A stretch of 64,000 bases of DNA from Verticillium longisporum (taxonomy: Eukaryota > Ascomycota > Sordariomycetes > Glomerellales > Plectosphaerellaceae). Positions within the stretch are counted from its first letter, which is position 1, and each line of letters starts with the position of its first letter. A program made the translations under genes and the position numbers. Positions 59,002 to 64,000 of this stretch are shown piece by piece. The notes below the pieces were generated by a model that worked only from the letters and a program-made list of their open reading frames with translations, was not told the origin of the DNA and did not search any database. Location of the stretch: assembly GCA_019188255.1 (NCBI GenBank), contig JAETXT010000005.1, positions 5,270,001 to 5,334,000 on the forward strand, given 5' to 3'.

Positions 59002-59930
59002 CGCCCCCCTCACTCCTCCGTCTCCGCGGTCTGTTCATGATGAACCACATCCGCATCCAGGGGGGGCTCGCTCATCAAAGGGAAACAGAATTTGGGACTT
59101 CGGGAGGAAGAAGTCATGAGGGGGCATGGAAGAACGAATGGCACGTACTCGACAGTGAACCAGAGAAGGAAGGAGATTCTCAACCCTTTTTTGAAATATG
59201 GTTGCACATGACGGGTGTGGGACGCGCTCTTGTAGGGAGAGGATTGGAATCCTGAACTCCATCCTCTCCCCTTTTCTTTCTCATTTCTTCACTCTAGATT
59301 CTTCCTTCCCCCACGTCCTGTCCTCGGATCGTGGGTCTGCCTCAACTTTTCTCTCTCACAACATGATCTCACCTTTTCCTCTTTTTTCACAACTTTTTAC
59401 AAAATTTTCCTTTGTGTTCCTTTTTGATCTCACCAAAAAAGCGTGGCGGGTGGCAGTGGTTTGGTTCGTCTTGTTGTACTTAGGGTGGCTGGGGCCGCAT
59501 ACAGCGACAATGACATTTTTCAAGATCAAGCCTTGCGCCCTCCACATGCTGACGATTGAGCTGAAGCGGGCACATTATCGCCTACGAGGTATGATACTGA
59601 CTCGCGATACTTCAAAATAGGTCTTGGAACATGAACAGGTGGCTTCAGAACTGTGGATTTAGGTCACATCTATCAAACTCCGGTCAGCTGATGACTGAAT
59701 GCCAACCCTAGATGCATCCGTGCCAACGTCGAAACCTTCAACACTCTGCTGAGAAGAGCATGCTCGCTACCCATATGCAGCTCCGTACTCCAACGACCCG
59801 TCCAAACGTGAAACAAGGAACTGTCTAACTCTGCAAGTTGAGAACTGCCGCAGCATCATAAATCGTAAGCTTCATTAATCTTAGCCGAATTTCAAAATAT
59901 CAAAACATTTTCTTCTGAGCCAACTACGGC
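59002..59930. other. Convergent intergenic region
   Basis: It holds the 3' untranslated regions of BFR1 (plus) and the next gene (minus). T-rich DNA occupies 59260-59440. A 140-codon plus frame at 59198-59620 has no recognisable motif and I do not call it a gene. Confidence 0.5.
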
Positions 59931-60698
59931 TCAAACGCCCCAGCCTGGTGGCGGCCCGTAGTAGGACGACATGGGCGGTGGCGGCGGGGTCGGAACGATG
60001 CCCTTCGGCTCTCCCTTGGTGCCGGCGTCCGGCGATCCATCCTCGGCTCTAGCGGTGGCGGCGTCCGTCTTGGAAGCGGCAGCGGCAGCTCTCTCTCGTG
60101 GTGACTTGTACCGGCTATAGCGTGGCTGACTGATCGGCGTGTCGCCTTCCTCGATCCATTGAGAGCGCTGAGTGGCGGGTCCTTGACGGCGGGGTCATCA
60201 TCGGGGGAGATTCAGCTCGACGAGACTGTAGAAATACTCAAGGACCTCGGGATACCGCTGGACGCTGGCCTGCCAGTCCTCATCGATGCCGCGTTTGAGG
60301 GCACCTTGAGCAGCAGCAATATCGTTAGGATGGGGCTGCTGCTGGTAGTAATAGGAAGCATGGGCGGTGATACGCTCGAGGTTCATATTGTGCTGTGTCT
60401 TACGACGATCGGTGAGGAGGCGGTAATACTCAAGAATGTAATCCTGGGCGCGCCCACGGACCCAGGAACTGTAACATGTCGTCAGAACACTAGAGACACC
60501 GGAGATCAAAATATGAGTTCCAACAAACCGTATATCGCTGTAGATGGACTGCATCATCCTATTCTCGGCCTGCTTGATGGCTACCTCTAGGCCCTTGGCT
60601 TCGCAGTCGCATGCCATAGTGGCTGGTGCATGACAGATGGCGCAGTCGGGGTCCATCCTGACGACTGCCTTTCGCGTCTTGAGCTCTCTGGAACGCAT
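59931..60698 (-). CDS. Unrecognised small protein with Cys-rich N-terminus, interrupted
   Basis: Exon 1 is 60698-60529 and exon 2 is 60468-59931, joined in phase 2 (intron GTTTGT...TTACAG). The N-terminus reads MDPDCAICHAPATMACDCEAKGL (second possible start at 60656), a CxxC...CxC arrangement that could bind zinc. A helical segment (WVRGRAQDYILEYYRLLTDRRK) and RYPEVLEYFYSLVELNLP follow. The frame then meets two adjacent TGA codons (60198-60200 and 60195-60197), but the same frame continues as good protein (RSQWIEEGDTPISQPRYSRY, then a Pro-rich end PTPPPPPMSSYYGPPPGWGV). The +1 frame bridges the gap (DDDPAVKDPP), which points to one extra base in the G run at 60203-60207 and one missing near 60175. 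Intact length is about 235 residues. Family and role are unknown to me. Confidence 0.6.
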
Positions 60699-62569
60699 CT
60701 TAGCAAGAGGGATAGAAGTGAAGGTGGCGAGAAAATGAGCGTCGAGGAAGCTGGTGGCAGCAACAGCAGCAGATAATGTACACGGCAACCGATATCTCAA
60801 GGTGGCTCCGATACAAATACACAGGGCATCTTCTTCAGAATGCTGACCTGAAGTCGCGTGCAAGAAAGTGGCGGGGTGAAGGTAGAGATGGAAGACAGCT
60901 CAGGGGCGGGGTGGAGGGAAGCAAAGTCTCGACTAAAGACTGACCTGGCTTTTGATTATGAATGCAGCAGCTGCGCCTAGCGATGTACAGCTGGCGGTAG
61001 AAGAGGGGAATCGGAACCGAAAGGGGGGAGTAATGCTAGCGGTATCTGCTATGTATCCTGCAGGATGAAAGCACGGAAGAAGCGGTGGCAGCAGCAATAG
61101 CAGCAGCACCAGCATCAGCGGTGCAGGACGTTGGGACGGGTGCTCGTTCGCTCGGTGGCCGTGTCTGGTCTGGTGTGCGGTCCTTGTGTCGTGGGGATGA
61201 CGGGGTCGGACGGTCGTTCAATGGGAGTGAGTGGGGGAGAGGGACAAAGAGGATCTGCGAGGAGGTTCGCGGGTTCAAGAAGGGCGAAAGTGCAGGCAGT
61301 CTGCTGGTTGGAGGGTCGGTGCAGGAGTGTCGTGGCTCGAATGCCAGCTTGTTGTTGCTGCAGCAGGTCGACGAGGTAGGTCCAATGATGAGGGGAAGAG
61401 GTTGAATGCCCGATGGGCTCCCAATGGGCCAAGGTGACCGTCGTCTGGTCGGAAGTTGTGTGGCCTGGACTCGCCTGGCTAGACCAGTGAGAAAAGCGGA
61501 GGGAGGTGAGGAGAAGTTGAAGCAGAAGCAGACATCTGACCGATCAGCCGGACCAGGAGGGGGAAAAAGAGAAGACCAAAAGTGAATTGGGCCTCAAGGC
61601 GGTCTGCAGTCTGCAGCTGTTGCAGTAGACCAGAGGCGTGACCGCTGCAGCTTGGAGGGGCCGCTACTCCCGTCTGTCCAACAGAAACCGTCCGAGCTGC
61701 GAGGGTTCAACCGCGGCGGTTCGTCCGATGCGGAGGCCCGATCATGGCATGGGCTGGTGGGCGACAACGCGCAAGTTGATGGGTTATTTGACCGGAGGAC
61801 CAGCCATCTTTTCGCTTGCCGTAGCTGGTAGCTACTCATTGACGCCAGTTTGATAAGTTGGGTACCCTCCGGGGAGGGAGGCTTGGAAGCACCCTAGAGT
61901 CATTCATTTCCTCCTTGGATGCAAGTAACCGAGGGCAGAAAGAAGCGAATCGTCAATCGTTGAGCTCTCGGGTCAATCGTGCTGTCGTCGCTAAAAGAGG
62001 GCTGCAATCATCATCATGCATGCTCATCATGGCCGCCATACCTCATCGTACTGGTGCCACCATGAAGACGGCCTGCCAGTCGCTGCTGTTCCTCTTGCAT
62101 CCATCCATCTCTTTCCTTTCGGGGGTGTCTTGGCCAGCGCACTGTGACGAATGATGGAACACTGAGGTACGGCGATGCAGATGCAAAGAGCGGCATTTCT
62201 TGCGAGCGTAGAGGGTAGATGTAGGTCGGAAGAAGGTATTCAATCCTCCGGTACACGAGATGTTGGCCAAGGGCCTTCGATTGGAGGCAGGTCCTGCTGC
62301 CTGCGCGTCTGGGGCGCGCCCTCCTTGTCTTCCCATACCTGCCTGCCCCTTCTCAACCTCCATTCGGAGCCTGAATCAGATGACTAAGTCAACCCAACGT
62401 CAGGCTTGTCTTCTTACTTGCTGGTGATGTGCTCAGTTGACCATATTCGAGGAAGATTCAATTCAGTTTTCACATGTGCATAAGATATGATAACCCGTCG
62501 CTCACGAAACTCCAAAACTCCCCGTTTCATCATTGGCCGCCGAATCGCCATCACCATGAACAGCATCAA
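60699..62569. other. Intergenic between the small Cys-rich gene and IML1
   Basis: It should hold the promoter of the small gene and the IML1 3' untranslated region, both on the minus strand. GCAGCAGCA-type runs lie at 61083-61115. No coding frame is convincing and no RNA gene was recognised. Confidence 0.5.
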
Positions 62570-64000
62570 CTAGCCCCCTTTCCCATCCTTCAAGGAACTG
62601 CCCCCTTCTGACCTCGCTCCCTCTTGCGCCTGTTGCACATGCTGCAGCTGCGCCTGAACGCTCCCTCTTCTCAGGAAGCTCACGCCCGTCAGCACGGGAC
62701 TGCTCATCATTCCCATAGCCGTCGTCGCTGTCGTCGACGCCCTCAGTGCGCCGGGACCAGGGCTCGGACTGCTGAAGTCCCGCATCTCGCCAAGCATTCG
62801 CTCCGGCAGGCCAAGGCTCGGGATGCTGGCCTCTGGCACGGCCTCGAGCCCGCCAGCACCCTGGTGGCCGAGCACATTGGCCGGTGTCGTCATGGGCGAG
62901 CGCGAATCGCGTGACTTCTCAAGCACCTCCTTGTAGAAGGCCTCGAGGGCCGACGCATCACCGCAGAACGACTCAAAGTCGTCCTTCACGAGCGAGGGTT
63001 CGCTGAGGTGGAAGGGCTTCGGCATGCTGGGGTTCAGGCTGCCAGGGAATGTGCTGTGTGCAGATGACGAGTAATCCGCGGCTCTCATCGTCGGAGACGG
63101 CGCGAAGAGGGCTGGTTTGACCTGCGGGGAGGCCGTCGGACCTGGTTCTGGAACGCCAAAGGGTGTGTACGACCCCATCGACACGAACCGACCGCTGCCG
63201 CCGCCGCCTCGTTCCATCGGAACGGGGAGGGAAGTACCGCCGCTTCCGCCGTACGAATCGCGAGCGTCCTTGATCTCCTTTTCGCGAGCCGCCGTGGCCC
63301 GTTCACTGAACAAGCGGTTGGCCAGAATGATAAAGTGTCCCTCGTCTGTGACTTCGGCAAGCAGGACGCCGGAGCGGTGGATGTACTGCGTATACTTGAA
63401 ATCGGGCTTGCCCCAGGAGTAGCTCACGTCAACATTAGGGGGATAGTTTGACGCCGCCTCGACGTCGAGCACAAAGTCGAACTTCTTCAGAATTGCCGCA
63501 TGGTACGGGTGCTTGCCAGGAGACGTCTGGGCGGTGAACGACGTGGGATCGTAAAACGTCGAAGGCTGCTGCGCCGGCGGAGGTATGGCGAGCTTGATAG
63601 TGTACGGCCGGCGGAAGGGGTTCGTGTCGGTGATCGTGCAAGCCTCCCTGATGGGAACCTCGACGAGTCGCAGACCGTAGTTTGCTGCCTCCCTGGCCCA
63701 GCCCTCCACCGCGTCCTCGATCAGCTTGGCCGTAACGTTCAACCAGTCCAGGCGAATGTGATAGCAGTTGTCTGGGTTGTGAAGTCGATCATAGTGCAGA
63801 TCGATCCTCTCTGGTCGATATGAGCGTTTGCGGTGGTCCACGTCATACTTCACGACCTTGCTCAAAACCACTCTCGGCCTCTTCTTGGAATTGAAGAGAT
63901 TTGCCATGGTCGGCGTAGTGGCGCCCGAAACGGGCGAATGCTCTTCTTGCAGCGACGTCGGACGAGAGTAGCCTGCGCGGGGCGAATCCTTTGGCGTGTG
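62570..64000 (-). CDS. IML1: Iml1/DEPDC5 homologue, C-terminal part (GATOR1/SEACIT)
   Basis: The minus-strand frame is open from the right edge to the stop at 62570 (476 residues visible) and has no start in the window, so the gene is 5'-partial. The [17 protein letters not shown] stretch at 63907 is internal; coding continues upstream of it ([21 protein letters not shown]). The C-terminal Iml1 domain is clear: [98 protein letters not shown] disordered Ser/Pro/Gly tail of about 220 residues follows. In yeast, Iml1 is the Gtr1 GTPase-activating subunit of SEACIT and restrains TORC1 at the vacuole; that role here is by homology. No lesions are seen. Confidence 0.9.
   Translation of the reverse strand, partial: HTPKDSPRAGYSRPTSLQEEHSPVSGATTPTMANLFNSKKRPRVVLSKVVKYDVDHRKRSYRPERIDLHYDRLHNPDNCYHIRLDWLNVTAKLIEDAVEGWAREAANYGLRLVEVPIREACTITDTNPFRRPYTIKLAIPPPAQQPSTFYDPTSFTAQTSPGKHPYHAAILKKFDFVLDVEAASNYPPNVDVSYSWGKPDFKYTQYIHRSGVLLAEVTDEGHFIILANRLFSERATAAREKEIKDARDSYGGSGGTSLPVPMERGGGGSGRFVSMGSYTPFGVPEPGPTASPQVKPALFAPSPTMRAADYSSSAHSTFPGSLNPSMPKPFHLSEPSLVKDDFESFCGDASALEAFYKEVLEKSRDSRSPMTTPANVLGHQGAGGLEAVPEASIPSLGLPERMLGEMRDFSSPSPGPGALRASTTATTAMGMMSSPVLTGVSFLRRGSVQAQLQHVQQAQEGARSEGGSSLKDGKGG

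Noticed and set aside
59198..59620. 140-codon plus frame with hydrophobic segments downstream of BFR1
   Set aside because: It lies in T-rich 3' flank DNA, which yields Phe/Leu-rich frames by composition; no conserved motif.

Overview
The window is genomic DNA of a filamentous ascomycete (Pezizomycotina). The evidence is short 50-70 nt introns with GTRNGT donors and CTAAC/CTGAC branch sites, G/C-biased third codon positions, fungal-specific families (FlbA-type RGS protein, fungal rhodopsin-like membrane protein, fungal LtrA-like protein, CCG-6-like wall protein, DUF7053-like protein) and a retrotransposon destroyed by RIP-type C-to-T mutation. Overall content fits a Sordariomycete, but that placement is inference.

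Layout. 0-2.2 kb: a possible minus-strand exon leaving the left edge, then CDC73 (Paf1 complex). 2.2-14.7 kb: a 12.4-kb stretch with no gene I can support, ending at flbA (14.7-17.0 kb). 18.6-19.9 kb: a secreted, GPI-type, His/Cys-rich YPDG-repeat wall protein. 21.1-27.8 kb, all minus strand: a DUF7053-like protein, ORC4 with an AT-hook and PHD finger at its N-terminus, and an unrecognised membrane protein. 29.0-36.1 kb: a complete but dead Ty3/Gypsy chromovirus (minus orientation, 214-bp LTRs, 5-bp target duplication, gag-pro-RT-RH-IN-chromodomain), which also holds a plus-strand ORF relic downstream of pol. 36.4-46.8 kb, plus strand: an LtrA-like membrane protein, the tRNA m5C methyltransferase TRM4/NCL1 and tubulin cofactor D. 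52.3-54.0 kb: a rhodopsin-like membrane protein after a 5.5-kb gene-poor gap. 55.6-59.0 kb: RPB5 and BFR1, divergently arranged. 59.9-60.7 kb: a small unrecognised gene. 62.6-64.0 kb: the C-terminal part of IML1 (GATOR1/SEACIT), running off the right edge.

Most genes are unrelated housekeeping functions (transcription, replication origin, tubulin folding, tRNA modification, TORC1 signalling). There is no operon logic and no secondary-metabolite cluster. The accessory parts are the dead retrotransposon and the membrane-protein genes on either side of it.

Data-quality note: five genes (wall protein, DUF7053-like, ORC4, BFR1, the 59.9-kb gene) are broken by single-base length changes, nearly all in runs of 4-5 C or G. 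This pattern is more like assembly error than biology, except for a TAA stop in BFR1 that no run explains.
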